A stretch of DNA of 64,000 nucleotides, from contig UQFY01000003.1 in assembly GCA_900540385.1 (NCBI GenBank), forward strand, positions 1 to 64,000. Reading direction: 5' to 3'. Positions 26,465 through 36,624 of the stretch are shown here, piece by piece; position 1 is the stretch's first letter; each line of letters starts with the position of its first letter. The DNA comes from an uncultured Mollicutes bacterium (GTDB taxonomy: Bacteria; Bacillota_I; Bacilli_A; RFN20; CAG-826). Below the pieces are notes generated by a model, which was given only the letters and a program-made list of their open reading frames with translations, was not told the origin of the DNA and did no database searches. A program made the translations under genes and the position numbers.

Positions 26465-28600
26465 TTATTTATACATTCCAAGATAGAGATAATGAACTTT
26501 CGTTCCATCATCTTTGGTTTGTTTTCCAATTTGAACGTAGATAGTGACTCCATCGGAATTTTGATAGAAGACAGTTCCTGAAGAATTGGTTCCAACCTTC
26601 TTCCAATGCGTCGTATCTTCATCCAATTTTGCAAGAAGAGCCGTCTTTTGAGCGGTTGCATTTTCTTCTGTGGTGTTTAAACCATAGATGAGATAACGTT
26701 GATAGGTTCCGTCGAATACACTCATTGTGGTGAGTTCTACTTTTTCTTCCCCTAACCACTCACTTAACCCTGGGATGGCAATGTTTTCAACTCCTAAACG
26801 GATTTGCGCTTCTTTTAAGATCGCGGAAACGTTTCTAGATGTGGAACTATAGCAATTGTAATAAAGGAAGACATAGAGGGTTGTATGCGCTTCATCGAAA
26901 TAGACAGCAAGATCATAGAAACCATCTTTCGTGTGGTAATAATGGTATCCGTCTTTTACTTCGCCCTTCACAAATCCTGCTTTAAGGAGACTTTCTCCAT
27001 AAGTGGTCACATCTTCTGCTGTAGCATCGCTTCCAGAGAAGCCGAAGACATATGGGAGAGAAGAGTTCCTATTTCCCGTGACTTTCTTATTTGGAAGAGC
27101 AGGTATAGAAGTAAGGCTTCCACCACCGACATTTTGCTTTTCTAACCATTCAGATAATTTTTCGTAAGCACTCTTCGCACGGATGATAACCACTTTGCAA
27201 AGATCACTCATTAAGCCTTTGATCTTCGTGGAATCATAATAGGTGAATTGCATGACGTGCTCACCCGTTGGTGAAGAAAGAGTGAACGTCCAATAATAGC
27301 TGGATGTTGATTTTGTATAAGAATAGCCTTGGGCATAAAGCTCATTTAAGACTTCATCGAAGGCAATCTTGTTGCAAGCGGACACAACAAATCCTGGACC
27401 AACGTTTTCTCCAGAGGAGTATCCGTTAATTAAAGAATAAGCTTTGCCAATCTTTGCAAAATCAGGGAAAGAATCCGGATAAGCTGCACTGGTGATGCTT
27501 TCGTAATCCTTAGCAAGTTCTTCTTTGGTTAAGCTTGTTTTATATGCGCTATAGAAAGAGGCCATGACCATGCCTTCTTTAGCGCCTGCTGCCTTTAAAG
27601 AAGAATCGAGCATTAAGGTCATCTTTTTAACCGTAGAAACGCTGACAATACTGCTCATGAATGGATCAACATAAAGAAGAGATGTGTTAGAAGCAAGGCT
27701 ATATCCGACACCTTTTAGATAATTACCAAAGGATTTGGCGGCATCTTCATCGGCTTCTTTTGGGGTGTAGCAAAGAACTTTGACATCAGAAATAAGACCA
27801 TTGACGATTTTTCCACGTTTTTGAGTGACAATGAATTTCTTGCTAAGGTCTTGATCTTTGTCGTTTTTTGCAAGCGTAAACCCCTCATCCTTCAAATAAA
27901 GGGAGGCGTCTAACGCACTAGAAATTGTTCCTAAAGCATTGGATGGGAGTTTTCCTTCTTCATCATTAAAGGACAAAGTGTATTTGAGTTCTTTATTCGC
28001 ATAAGTAAGAGAAACGAAATAACGGCCTAGCTTATCTAAATAAAGACCATTTCCTTGAGAAAGAAAGCCATTTTCAGTTAGAAGATCACCCGCTTTATTT
28101 AAGGAGTCTTCCTCTACGTCCACTGCTTTAAAGGAATAGATTTCTTTTGATAAGTCCTCATATGGCGTCCCTTCTAAAAGAGGCAATGGGGAATAGCCAA
28201 GTTTTTGATAAGCTCCGAGAGTGAGCTCAATTTTATTCGTGACCCCTTTATCGATGAAGCTAACTTCATATCCGGCATAGAGAGTCAAAGAAGAAGTAAC
28301 GGTATCTTCGAAATGAAAGATATTTTCGTTATTTTCTCCAGCGTCTAGCGTTTTAGCGGCTTCCTCTGTTTTAAACCAATTCACAAAGGAATGGTACTTA
28401 TAGTTCGTCGTTAGAGCGGTAATTTCATCGCTAGGAGCGACTTTCTTATCCTCTCCAACCTCCACTTGGAGGGAGGAAACTCCCTCACGAAGTGGATTGA
28501 AAGTAACAAGAACTCCGTTTGCTTTGCTAGAAGTCTCTCCTCCTTCGCAAGAAGAAAGAAGAAGCATGCTTGATAAGAGCAAAAGAATAGATTTTTTCAT
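26465..28600 (-). CDS. Surface lipoprotein, unknown function
   Basis: 711 residues with a lipoprotein signal ending LLSSC (Cys18), then a Listeria-Bacteroides/InlB-like repeat region (about 27-120, with SFVNWFKTEE and LYAGYEV). The rest shows several recurring units with Tyr/Gly/Phe pairs (YLKGVGYSLAS, ELYAQGYSYTKS, LLKAGFVKGEVKDGYHYY), which suggests repeated small alpha/beta modules. ATG 28600 has AAGGGGGG upstream; the extension to 28669 overlaps the preceding gene. Last gene of the four-gene lipoprotein operon, with a terminator beyond it. Function unknown; probably displayed on the outer face of the membrane. Confidence 0.8.
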   Translation of the reverse strand: MKKSILLLLSSMLLLSSCEGGETSSKANGVLVTFNPLREGVSSLQVEVGEDKKVAPSDEITALTTNYKYHSFVNWFKTEEAAKTLDAGENNENIFHFEDTVTSSLTLYAGYEVSFIDKGVTNKIELTLGAYQKLGYSPLPLLEGTPYEDLSKEIYSFKAVDVEEDSLNKAGDLLTENGFLSQGNGLYLDKLGRYFVSLTYANKELKYTLSFNDEEGKLPSNALGTISSALDASLYLKDEGFTLAKNDKDQDLSKKFIVTQKRGKIVNGLISDVKVLCYTPKEADEDAAKSFGNYLKGVGYSLASNTSLLYVDPFMSSIVSVSTVKKMTLMLDSSLKAAGAKEGMVMASFYSAYKTSLTKEELAKDYESITSAAYPDSFPDFAKIGKAYSLINGYSSGENVGPGFVVSACNKIAFDEVLNELYAQGYSYTKSTSSYYWTFTLSSPTGEHVMQFTYYDSTKIKGLMSDLCKVVIIRAKSAYEKLSEWLEKQNVGGGSLTSIPALPNKKVTGNRNSSLPYVFGFSGSDATAEDVTTYGESLLKAGFVKGEVKDGYHYYHTKDGFYDLAVYFDEAHTTLYVFLYYNCYSSTSRNVSAILKEAQIRLGVENIAIPGLSEWLGEEKVELTTMSVFDGTYQRYLIYGLNTTEENATAQKTALLAKLDEDTTHWKKVGTNSSGTVFYQNSDGVTIYVQIGKQTKDDGTKVHYLYLGMYK

Positions 28601-28616
28601 ATTTCTGCCCCCCTTT

Positions 28617-31600
28617 TTAAGCGATGGTGACATCCGCTTCACCATCACCGCAAACAACATGAATAACACTGCCTTTTGTTAAGCCAGTCTTAGCATTGGT
28701 TAAGAGAGCTTTGGCTTTCGCAAGGGTGCCATTTTGCCAATTCAAGGTGCTTAAAGCTGTTCCGTAGAAAACCCCGTAAGAAACTATTTTGTTAGATGTG
28801 TCGAGTTCCGCTCCTTCAATGGTAATTGTTGTTAATTTAGAGCAGTTCTTAAACGCTTTTTGACCAAGCAAGGTGACATTTTCAGGAATTGTAACGGTTG
28901 TTAAGCTTGTTGCACCTTCGAATGTGCTAGTAAGAATCTGCGTATATTCAGCAGTCGTTGGAATATAAGCAGTCGTTAAGGAAGCACAGTTTAAGAAGGT
29001 ACTCGAACCCATAGCGGTGATCTTGCTCACATCCAAATCTAACGAGGTCAAGAGAGAGCAACCACTAAATGTATTCGTGTCCATAGAAATAACACCACTT
29101 AAACCGGTAACGGTTGTTAAGGCTTTATCTCCTTCAAAGAAGTACGATCCTAAAGCAGTGATGCTGCTATTTAATTGAGCGGTCTTTAAGGAGGTGCAAT
29201 TCCTCAATAAACTACCAGAGTTGGCTTTATCGAAGGTTGCATTAGAAGGAAGCACGAAGTTTTCAATTCCTGTTCCTTGGAAGGCAGAATAGCCAACCAT
29301 TGTAATCTTCTCAGTAAGAACGAATTCTTTCAAAGAAACACAACCTTTAAACATCGAGGAAGCAATTTCTGTTAATTCTGGAGAGAAAGAAGCGCTTGTT
29401 AAGGAAGTGCAGTTTTCAAAAGCGTTTGCACCAACGCTTGTAACACCACTGCCAACGAAGCTAACTAAGCTCTTGGAATTTGCAAAAACGTGATCGGCCA
29501 TTGTTGTAACGGTGGCTGGTAAGGTAATTGTTTCTAAGCCTGAACCAGAGAAAGCATATCTCTCAATTCCTGTCATACCTTCAGGCAAGGTGACGCTCTT
29601 TAATTTAGAACAACCCTCGAATGTGCTGTCTGGTAAAGCGGTTAATGGATTATGTAAGACGACGTTTGCTAAAGCCGAACACCCACTAAACATATCCGTG
29701 CCAAATTTCCTAACGCTTGCTGGCACTTCAACGCTTGTTAAGGCAGTCATATTTTCAAAAGCAGCATCCGCTAAAGTGGTTAAGGCGGAAGGCAAATTTA
29801 AGCTTGTTAAGGCAGCGTTTCCTTTGAAAGCATCTCCTTCAATAGTAGTTAAAGCTGCTGGAAGATTGATTTCTTTTAAAGCGCTTGTGCCACTGAAGCA
29901 ATTTTCTGGGATAGTTGTAATCTCATTGCTTAAAGTAACTTTTGCTAATTTGGCGCATTTTTGGAAAAGAGATGTTGCTAACTCTTTCGCTTGGTAGTCC
30001 ACTTCTTCAAGAAGAGAAAGGCCATAGAAAGCAGAGGCACCTACAACAGCGTCAGCCGGAATGGTGATCTTTTTAATAGCGGCTTTGCTTAAGTTATAGA
30101 AGGCTTTTTCACCAACCTTTGATAGGGTGTCATTTAAGGTAAGGGAAGTAAGATAAGAGTTACTTGTGAAAGCGGAAGGGCCGACTTCTTTAACCGTGCT
30201 AGGAAGGGTAAGAGAAGTGATCTTTGTGGAATAGAATGCGGAAGCGCCAATCTTTTGAAGGCCTTCGTTTAAGGTAAGGGAGGTAATCTTAACATTCTTT
30301 AAGAAACCATCTGCAATTTCAGTAACAGTCGAAGGAATGACGACTTCTTTCACTTTTGGATTGCTCTTAGTGCCATTGAAGTAAAGAGCTTTCGTGACAT
30401 CTTTGTTATAGATCATTTCCCCATCAATGTGGTAATCCGCGTCTTCTGGGAAGGAGACAACAACATTTTTAGAGGAACTAAACATATCATCGCCAAAATG
30501 CGTCATGGCTTTTCCTAAACGGACGTTAACAAGTTTGTCACAGCTTGCAAAGGCTCTATCACCAACAAAGGTAAGGGATTCAGGTAAGATGGCCTCAGTC
30601 ATTTCGGAATAAAGGAAGGCTTGATAACCGATATAGTCCAAAACGGTGTTTTTGCTCCAATCGAATTCGCAGCTTTTTCTTCCTTTAAATGCTTCGCCTT
30701 GAATGGTCTTAACATCTTTGCCAATCACGATTTTCTTGATATAGCGGGTAGCGCTATTGTTCGCATTTAATGCACGTTTGTCAATGGTTTCAACGCCATC
30801 TTTAACCGTGAAGGTTTCAGACTTTTCTAGGTCGGCTTCCCCTGCTTCGTTTTCAACGCACCACTCCATTGGAACAGAAACAAGTGTCTTCATGTCTTTA
30901 GAATAAAGAATTCCATCGACAGCCGTGAAATATGGGCTATTTTCCGAAACGGTCCATCTTTGAAGACCTGTTAAGGTAGCGTTAAAGTCACCTTCATTGA
31001 TGTCTTTTAAACCCGCACCAATATGAACTTCAGTCAAGAGTTTACAAGATTGGAATGGAGAGGAACCGTAGTAGTTTTGATCTTCACGGAAAGAGCTATT
31101 TTTCGTACCAATGATTTGAACGACACTATCCGGAATATCAAGTTTGGTGATTTGCATGCCATAGAATGCGGTCGCACAAATTGTCTTAATGCCTTCATTA
31201 AGTTTGAGACTAGAGCAAGCGATCATGCCATTAAAGGCGTCTTTGCTAACAACCTCAAGGCTTCCTGGAACTTCCAAGGAAGTAACGGCCTTCATCGCTC
31301 TACAAGCAGCCTCCCCAATAGTCTTTAAGCTCGTGCTTAAATGAATGGAAGTAGCCAATTTCACACCATAGAACGCCTCTTTTCCGATGCTTTCGACATG
31401 GTCACCCATCGTAACAGAAACAGCGGTTGTATTGTTTTTAAAGACATTAGCCGCAATATCAACGACAGGTTGGTTGTTAATCATATCTGGGATAGCGATT
31501 TCTGTTGGAACTTCGATACCGGTATGGAAACCGACACAAGAGTAGCCCTTTCCTTCGACAACAACGAAATCATAGGTTCCATCAGTTGCTTCATCGCTTC

Positions 31601-32267
31601 CTTCAACGTAATGAGCAACGAAAGTAACGTCTTTCGTAACGACATAGGTGTCGATATCAACGAGAGCTTTGCTTTCATCACCTTCAACATACCATCCATC
31701 AAAGAAGTAAGAGGTTCCATTTTCAGAAGCTCTTGTTGGATATTCACCTTCATAGGTAATTCCACGGTTTTCTTTGACGGAATCGGAATAAAGGGTATTT
31801 CCATCATAGTTCTTAAAGAGAACGGCAAAGGTAGAAAGATCTTTGACAACGACCGTTAATTTTGTCATTGCAACCGTTGCATCATCATTGTAAGTAATGG
31901 TGATTTCTAAAGCGTTGGTGATATCTTCTTGCGAGAAGACCTTGCCTTCTGGCACAGAAAGAGTGTAAGAACCATCGCTAACGGTGATGCCTTCATCTTC
32001 CACTCCATCGGTAGAGGTAACAAGTTTTACCACCATGCCAGTTAAATCAAGCGCTTCCCCGACTTTGAAGATTGTTTTGTTAGGGGCGTGGGTGATTTTA
32101 AGGGCTTTTGTGACCACTGGTTCTTTGGATTCTTCTACTTGAGAAGTTGTGGTAGTTTCTGAAGAGGAAACTTCAGGGGTGTTTTCTTTACATGCGCTAG
32201 CTAAAGACATAAGAAGAAAAGAGCTAGCGAATAAGAGTAATGTTTTCTTTGTTTTATTCTTTTGCAT
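28617..32267 (-). CDS. BspA-like leucine-rich-repeat surface lipoprotein
   Basis: 1216 residues: lipobox LASAC (Cys26), Ser/Thr/Glu linker, a bacterial Ig-like domain (about 55-145), an InlB-type B-repeat with YFFDGWY (about 150-225), then about 950 residues of LRR_5 units of roughly 23 residues such as FKNCSKLTTITIEGAEL and IPENVTLLGQKAFKNC. Such proteins bind host matrix, other bacteria or glycans in gut and oral species. A globular break with LYSKDMKTLVSVPMEW interrupts the array near 450. The repeat codons create long false frames on the opposite strand. Second from last in the lipoprotein operon. Confidence 0.93.
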   Translation of the reverse strand: MQKNKTKKTLLLFASSFLLMSLASACKENTPEVSSSETTTTSQVEESKEPVVTKALKITHAPNKTIFKVGEALDLTGMVVKLVTSTDGVEDEGITVSDGSYTLSVPEGKVFSQEDITNALEITITYNDDATVAMTKLTVVVKDLSTFAVLFKNYDGNTLYSDSVKENRGITYEGEYPTRASENGTSYFFDGWYVEGDESKALVDIDTYVVTKDVTFVAHYVEGSDEATDGTYDFVVVEGKGYSCVGFHTGIEVPTEIAIPDMINNQPVVDIAANVFKNNTTAVSVTMGDHVESIGKEAFYGVKLATSIHLSTSLKTIGEAACRAMKAVTSLEVPGSLEVVSKDAFNGMIACSSLKLNEGIKTICATAFYGMQITKLDIPDSVVQIIGTKNSSFREDQNYYGSSPFQSCKLLTEVHIGAGLKDINEGDFNATLTGLQRWTVSENSPYFTAVDGILYSKDMKTLVSVPMEWCVENEAGEADLEKSETFTVKDGVETIDKRALNANNSATRYIKKIVIGKDVKTIQGEAFKGRKSCEFDWSKNTVLDYIGYQAFLYSEMTEAILPESLTFVGDRAFASCDKLVNVRLGKAMTHFGDDMFSSSKNVVVSFPEDADYHIDGEMIYNKDVTKALYFNGTKSNPKVKEVVIPSTVTEIADGFLKNVKITSLTLNEGLQKIGASAFYSTKITSLTLPSTVKEVGPSAFTSNSYLTSLTLNDTLSKVGEKAFYNLSKAAIKKITIPADAVVGASAFYGLSLLEEVDYQAKELATSLFQKCAKLAKVTLSNEITTIPENCFSGTSALKEINLPAALTTIEGDAFKGNAALTSLNLPSALTTLADAAFENMTALTSVEVPASVRKFGTDMFSGCSALANVVLHNPLTALPDSTFEGCSKLKSVTLPEGMTGIERYAFSGSGLETITLPATVTTMADHVFANSKSLVSFVGSGVTSVGANAFENCTSLTSASFSPELTEIASSMFKGCVSLKEFVLTEKITMVGYSAFQGTGIENFVLPSNATFDKANSGSLLRNCTSLKTAQLNSSITALGSYFFEGDKALTTVTGLSGVISMDTNTFSGCSLLTSLDLDVSKITAMGSSTFLNCASLTTAYIPTTAEYTQILTSTFEGATSLTTVTIPENVTLLGQKAFKNCSKLTTITIEGAELDTSNKIVSYGVFYGTALSTLNWQNGTLAKAKALLTNAKTGLTKGSVIHVVCGDGEADVTIA

Positions 32268-32286
32268 AATTGGAGGTCTCCTTTAT

Positions 32287-34086
32287 TTAGGCAGCAGCCG
32301 GAGAAGAAATCACGGTAGTGTTTATCTTTGTAATACTGAAACTGATGTGGTAAACGTAATATTCCTTAGTGGAAAGGTTCATTAAACGGGTATAGACATC
32401 GCCTGAGATATCATCCGTTAATTTCTTTCCAAGGTTGATTTTCATCATATCGTAAGCGCCAAAATAAGCGAATGCTGAGCTATCCCCGAAATATTTATAG
32501 GCGGATAAGCCAGCAACAACATAGCGAATTGTGCTCCTTCCGATAGCGTCATTGAAGCCGGATAAGAAATAAGTGTCATCACCTAAATCTTCAATCGCGG
32601 AATATTTCCAAGAAAGACTTGGGAAGGTAATACGTGGAAGATAATAGGAGAAAGTTTGTCCTTTTTGCCAATCATCCATCACATAGCCAGAGGTTGGATC
32701 GTGCTCTAAGACTTCTTTTTTCGTATATTTTCCTTCGTTATTCAAGACATAACGATTCACCACTTTGGAACCATTTGCTGTGCCATTTTCAAGAAGAACA
32801 TTATCTTCTTCTCCTCCATCCACAGCGCTCATCCAAGTGGAATGGAAATAATTGGTGTTCCATTCGATGCTGGAATTGATTTCAGGCAAGGAATCCTTGA
32901 AGTAATCAGGCGCTTCAATTCGATTGCCCTCTAAATCTTCATAGACACCCTTCAGGGTGGACGTATATCCGCTAATGCCATCTAAACGGGTTGCTAAGGC
33001 ATCGTTATTGGCATAATTCATAGCAACTTCGGAATTTATCCAGCTTTCAACTGCTTCAATCTTAGTAGTACCAATATCACTTAAGACATAAGGTCCTTCT
33101 AAGAAGGCATATCCGGAGGTACTAGCAGAAATACCATAGAAACAAAGTTTATCATTTACGAACTTTGGAACGATGGCAATGGTGTAATAGGTTTTGCCAT
33201 TGACGACATGTTGATAAGACATTCCAAGATTCGTCAAAGCAGAATTGAAGAGATCTTTTGTGGCGGTTTCATAAGCCAAACAATAAGAAGAATCTTCACC
33301 AAGAAGTTCACCTGCGGCAGCGAAGTAACGCATCGTATCAGAGGTGAAATAGGAACTTAAATTGCCAAATGTTGCTTTGAATGATGCTTCTGAAAGTGCC
33401 GTTTTATCGGCATTTGTCATCACGTGGAAGGAAGATTGATATTTCTCTTCCACACCGTTAATTTGGTAATAATAGCCAAGATGCGTGCCTTGATGAATGG
33501 CGATGCCGTAATAAGAATTAGGGAGATAGACATACTTATCATTGTGATAGAGAGTAGGAACTCCTTCTTTGCTAACAGGCTCATAGTTTTCATTCATTTC
33601 AAAAGCTTTGCTAACGGTGTAATTGGAAAGTTGAAGTTTAGCGATTTTGCTTGTGAGATCTTTTAATGCAAGATTCTCGGTAATGTCAAAGTAGCCAAAT
33701 TCGCTTTCGTTATCGTAATCAACACGAAAATTGACTCGTCCACTTCTTAAGCAAAGAAGCTTGGTTGAAGCAAACACGGATGGTACATCTGAAGCAACTT
33801 CGCTAACCAAGGAAGCGTGGGCAGAATCCACAAGGATGGTATATGTCCAGTGTTTGGAAGAATCTCCGTTTTCAATATGAACATAATCGGAAAGATCAAT
33901 GGTTTTTCCTTGCTCCACTTCTGGGATATCATCCAAAACGATTTTCGCACTTTCTGGAGTGACGATTGTCTCAGAAGAAGGAAGAGAGTTCTCCGCGCTT
34001 GAGGAAGCGGATGAAGTTTCATTTCCTGCACAAGCTCCTAAAAGGAGAGAGGAAGATAAGAGTAACAAGAGGTTTTGTTTTTTCAT
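32287..34086 (-). CDS. Surface lipoprotein, paralogue of the next gene
   Basis: 599 residues; lipobox LLGAC (Cys19), Ser-rich linker, then an unrecognised extracellular region. It shares a block near residue 330-350 with the 636-residue neighbour: LSDIGTTKIEAVESWI here and LSDVNTTKVKAVEDYV there, with similar spacing from the N-terminus, so the two are diverged tandem paralogues. AAGGAGAA precedes the ATG. Third from last in the four-gene operon. Confidence 0.78.
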   Translation of the reverse strand: MKKQNLLLLLSSSLLLGACAGNETSSASSSAENSLPSSETIVTPESAKIVLDDIPEVEQGKTIDLSDYVHIENGDSSKHWTYTILVDSAHASLVSEVASDVPSVFASTKLLCLRSGRVNFRVDYDNESEFGYFDITENLALKDLTSKIAKLQLSNYTVSKAFEMNENYEPVSKEGVPTLYHNDKYVYLPNSYYGIAIHQGTHLGYYYQINGVEEKYQSSFHVMTNADKTALSEASFKATFGNLSSYFTSDTMRYFAAAGELLGEDSSYCLAYETATKDLFNSALTNLGMSYQHVVNGKTYYTIAIVPKFVNDKLCFYGISASTSGYAFLEGPYVLSDIGTTKIEAVESWINSEVAMNYANNDALATRLDGISGYTSTLKGVYEDLEGNRIEAPDYFKDSLPEINSSIEWNTNYFHSTWMSAVDGGEEDNVLLENGTANGSKVVNRYVLNNEGKYTKKEVLEHDPTSGYVMDDWQKGQTFSYYLPRITFPSLSWKYSAIEDLGDDTYFLSGFNDAIGRSTIRYVVAGLSAYKYFGDSSAFAYFGAYDMMKINLGKKLTDDISGDVYTRLMNLSTKEYYVYHISFSITKINTTVISSPAAA

Positions 34087-34100
34087 TTTCTTTTTTCTCC

Positions 34101-36011
34101 TTATAAGTTTTCTGGCACAGAAAGGGTGCTAATAATTGGATCGAGGGTGGATGTGCCAATATTGGTGTATTTGCAATCCATCACCCATGTATAGTCTTGA
34201 TCAAAAGCTGAAATGCTCTCTTTAGGAAGAGTGACAGAAACAACAATATTCATACCAGTTAACGTTGTTCTTTCTGCATCCGCATAAGTAAGGCCCCAAG
34301 TCATCTTGCCATATTTTGGTAAGAGGTAAGACATGAATGGATTGCTATATTGCGTGATATCCGGGTGATAACACATAGCAATCACGGACGTAATCAAGCT
34401 TAAGCCTGCAGATGTTGTGGCCGTAAAGCTATAGGTATTGTTTTCTTCGTCATAGGTTGGGAAGGAAGCGGCTACTTGGGAGGAAGAAATGCTTAAGCCA
34501 ATGACATGGCGTTGCATAAAAGTGTAGCTCCACCAGTTTGGATAGCTCTTTGCTTCACCGTTAGAAGAGGATTTCTCAAGGGTTTCTTGTTCCACTTTGA
34601 AAACATTAGAGCCCTCGGATGTCTCGTAGTAGTTATAGGTGGAATTATTGGTGCTCCAAAGTCCGCCTTGACGATATCCGGTCGAATCACTTCCGCCAAA
34701 GCGAGATCCGAAATAGGCTTCTTTGGTAATGACCTTGTTACCTGCATAACGGGTTAAGTTAGGAAGAGATCCACTTACGCCAGATAAGGACACGCCGTTT
34801 TTGAAGATGTTCATATATGGGCTTCTAGAAGAGAGCTTCTTGCCATCTGCACCAATATAAGAAAGTTTAGCATCCAAGGAATAGTTAAGAAGGTTACTTA
34901 AATATTTGACCGCGGAGGTAATTTGTTTAACATCCGCCGGTGTTGGAGCTTTGTAAGCAAGAACATAGTCTTCCACGGCTTTGACTTTGGTCGTATTCAC
35001 ATCGCTTAATGTGAACTCATAGAAACAGGAAAGACCTGTACCCGAAGAATTCACCAAAACCGGAAGAAGGGAAATCTGGTTATTTTGATAGCTTGCCAAA
35101 ACAAGGTAAGGAGAATAGTTACCAAAACTAGAAGACATTAAAAATAAGGATTTAAAAATTCTCTTTGTTAAAGATGAGGAGGCGGTAAAAGCATATTTGA
35201 AACGTTTGAATTGGGCATTTTTCGCAAAGATAGTGCTGTATTGCCAATAAGTAGAGTTGGCTAACGTATCAAGCGATAAGAAAGTGCCATTATAATCGGC
35301 TTTATCTCCTGCTGGAGACATGTTTACTTTCAAAGCGGAATCCTCGGCATCAACACCATCAAGGGTGAAAGAATAGATATTGTCATCCTTTTTCGAGAGA
35401 AGATATCCTTGCTTGGCGGCATCCCCATAAATGTAATTATCCGAACGATAGACACGTTGAATAATTTGTTTGTTTCCATCCTCATCGTATTTGCTTTGGA
35501 TGGCGGTGTAATTATTTTTCGTGTTTGCTAAAGCGTTCATCAAATCTTGGCATTCTTTGTTTTCTTCTACCTCAAGAGTGATGGTTTTATATACGCCATT
35601 AGCAAGAAGATTCAAAACAACCGTGCCTGGGCGAGCTAAAACAAGGTTAAGGCTATCGCCATCCCCTCCATCAAGATAGCCAACATAGGCTTCGCTACTG
35701 CCCTTTACCACATAGGCTTGGAAGGTGGTTGCATTTTGGTCTTCATTTTTTCCTGGAACGACAGCAAAAAATTCATCCAGTTGAATCGAAGCACCTCTTT
35801 TCAGAGTTGGGAGAGCCCTCTTCTGATAAATGATGCTTTTTTCCTGTGCTTCAGGCTTTTCATAGGTTTCTTTTGTTTCTGAGGAAGGTTGATTAGCAGA
35901 CGAGGTTCCTTCTTCACTCATTTTTGAATCGGAAGAAGTTACAACGTCATTTCCACAAGAAACAAGTAGACTTAAAGCACTGATTGACAGGATTAAGAGA
36001 CTTTTTTTCAT
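34101..36011 (-). CDS. Surface lipoprotein, first gene of the lipoprotein operon
   Basis: 636 residues; lipobox LLVSC (Cys19), Ser/Glu linker and a large Ser/Tyr/Asn-rich extracellular domain. A stretch around 80-155 (LDEFFAVVPGKN to YKTITLEVEENK) looks like an Ig-like strand region. Paralogous to the 599-residue protein downstream. Unknown function. A long inverted repeat sits in its 5' region (36025-36063). It heads the minus-strand operon that runs to 26465. Confidence 0.78.
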   Translation of the reverse strand: MKKSLLILSISALSLLVSCGNDVVTSSDSKMSEEGTSSANQPSSETKETYEKPEAQEKSIIYQKRALPTLKRGASIQLDEFFAVVPGKNEDQNATTFQAYVVKGSSEAYVGYLDGGDGDSLNLVLARPGTVVLNLLANGVYKTITLEVEENKECQDLMNALANTKNNYTAIQSKYDEDGNKQIIQRVYRSDNYIYGDAAKQGYLLSKKDDNIYSFTLDGVDAEDSALKVNMSPAGDKADYNGTFLSLDTLANSTYWQYSTIFAKNAQFKRFKYAFTASSSLTKRIFKSLFLMSSSFGNYSPYLVLASYQNNQISLLPVLVNSSGTGLSCFYEFTLSDVNTTKVKAVEDYVLAYKAPTPADVKQITSAVKYLSNLLNYSLDAKLSYIGADGKKLSSRSPYMNIFKNGVSLSGVSGSLPNLTRYAGNKVITKEAYFGSRFGGSDSTGYRQGGLWSTNNSTYNYYETSEGSNVFKVEQETLEKSSSNGEAKSYPNWWSYTFMQRHVIGLSISSSQVAASFPTYDEENNTYSFTATTSAGLSLITSVIAMCYHPDITQYSNPFMSYLLPKYGKMTWGLTYADAERTTLTGMNIVVSVTLPKESISAFDQDYTWVMDCKYTNIGTSTLDPIISTLSVPENL

Positions 36012-36024
36012 AAAGAATAATGTT

Positions 36025-36063
36025 TTTCTAAAGGAGATTAACCGAAGAATTTCCCTTTAGAAA
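36025..36063 (-). promoter_or_regulatory. Inverted repeat in the 5' region of the lipoprotein operon
   Basis: TTTCTAAAGG (36025-36034) is perfectly complementary to CCTTTAGAAA (36054-36063) with a 19-base loop. It ends 13 bases before the start codon at 36011 and would enclose or displace the ribosome site, so it may be a cis-regulatory RNA hairpin or an operator. Confidence 0.55.
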
Positions 36064-36248
36064 ATAGATTTTCTCCTTTCATGCGTTCTAAATTATTCTT
36101 GTTTGGTAAACTGTCAATTATTTTTTACAAATCTCACTTTTTATTTTTAACGATGGGGTTTTCTGATCATTTATTAATTCGTATACGAACTAAAAATAGA
36201 GTCATTTCATCGTTAAGAAAAGGACATCTTAAATGAAAGACGTCCCTG

Positions 36249-36337
36249 AATGTTTGAAATATTCGAGCAAGAGCGCTTACCAATCTAGGGATTTCTAAGC
36301 AAGCTAGAAATGCCGAGGATTGCTCAAACATTTTTAT
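36249..36337 (+). ncRNA. Nested long hairpin with T-run (possible small RNA or terminator)
   Basis: Four nested complementary blocks: AATGTTTGA (36249-36257) with TCAAACATT, GAGC with GCTC, CAATC with GATTG, and ATTTCTA (36291-36297) with TAGAAAT (36305-36311), followed by TTTTTATTTT on the plus strand. No plus-strand gene feeds it. The rest of 36064-36248 shows nothing I recognise. It could be a small RNA, a repeat element, or a relic. Confidence 0.4.
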
Positions 36338-36339
36338 TT

Positions 36340-36624
36340 TCAAGTCAATAAATCGGAATGACTCCCAGTTGCAACCAATATTAAGATCAGCTTGTCTTCC
36401 GAAATGCGATAAATCAGCAGCCAATCTGGCTCAATATGGCATTCTCTGTTGCCAAAATAATTTCCAACAAGAGCGTGATCTTTGTATCTAGCTTCCAAAG
36501 GAATCCTATTCGAAAGGCGCTCAACAATCATTTGAAGCTTTTTTAAATCCTTATGTCTCTTTTTCATCATCTTATAACAAGATTTAAACTCTGATGTATA
36601 GACGATTAATAATGTTTTGCTCAT
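36340..36624 (-). CDS. yafQ: YafQ-type mRNA interferase toxin
   Basis: 94 residues of the RelE/YafQ fold; cleaves mRNA on the ribosome. All known key residues are in place: His50 (KDHALVG), His63 and Asp67-Trp68 (ECHIEPDW) and His89 (TGSHSDLL). The start overlaps the antitoxin stop by four bases (ATGA). It lies at the start of the accessory island. The shadow frame 36167-36424 is not a gene. Confidence 0.95.
   Translation of the reverse strand: MSKTLLIVYTSEFKSCYKMMKKRHKDLKKLQMIVERLSNRIPLEARYKDHALVGNYFGNRECHIEPDWLLIYRISEDKLILILVATGSHSDLLT

Noticed and set aside
29512..29997. Plus-strand 161-codon frame
   Set aside because: Antisense shadow created by the codon periodicity of the leucine-rich repeats.
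31341..31859. Plus-strand 172-codon frame and an overlapping minus-strand 122-codon frame
   Set aside because: Both overlap the LRR lipoprotein gene out of frame; composition is not protein-like.
36167..36424. Minus-strand 85-codon frame
   Set aside because: It overlaps yafQ and the nested hairpin; no ribosome site and Cys/Phe-rich antisense-like composition.
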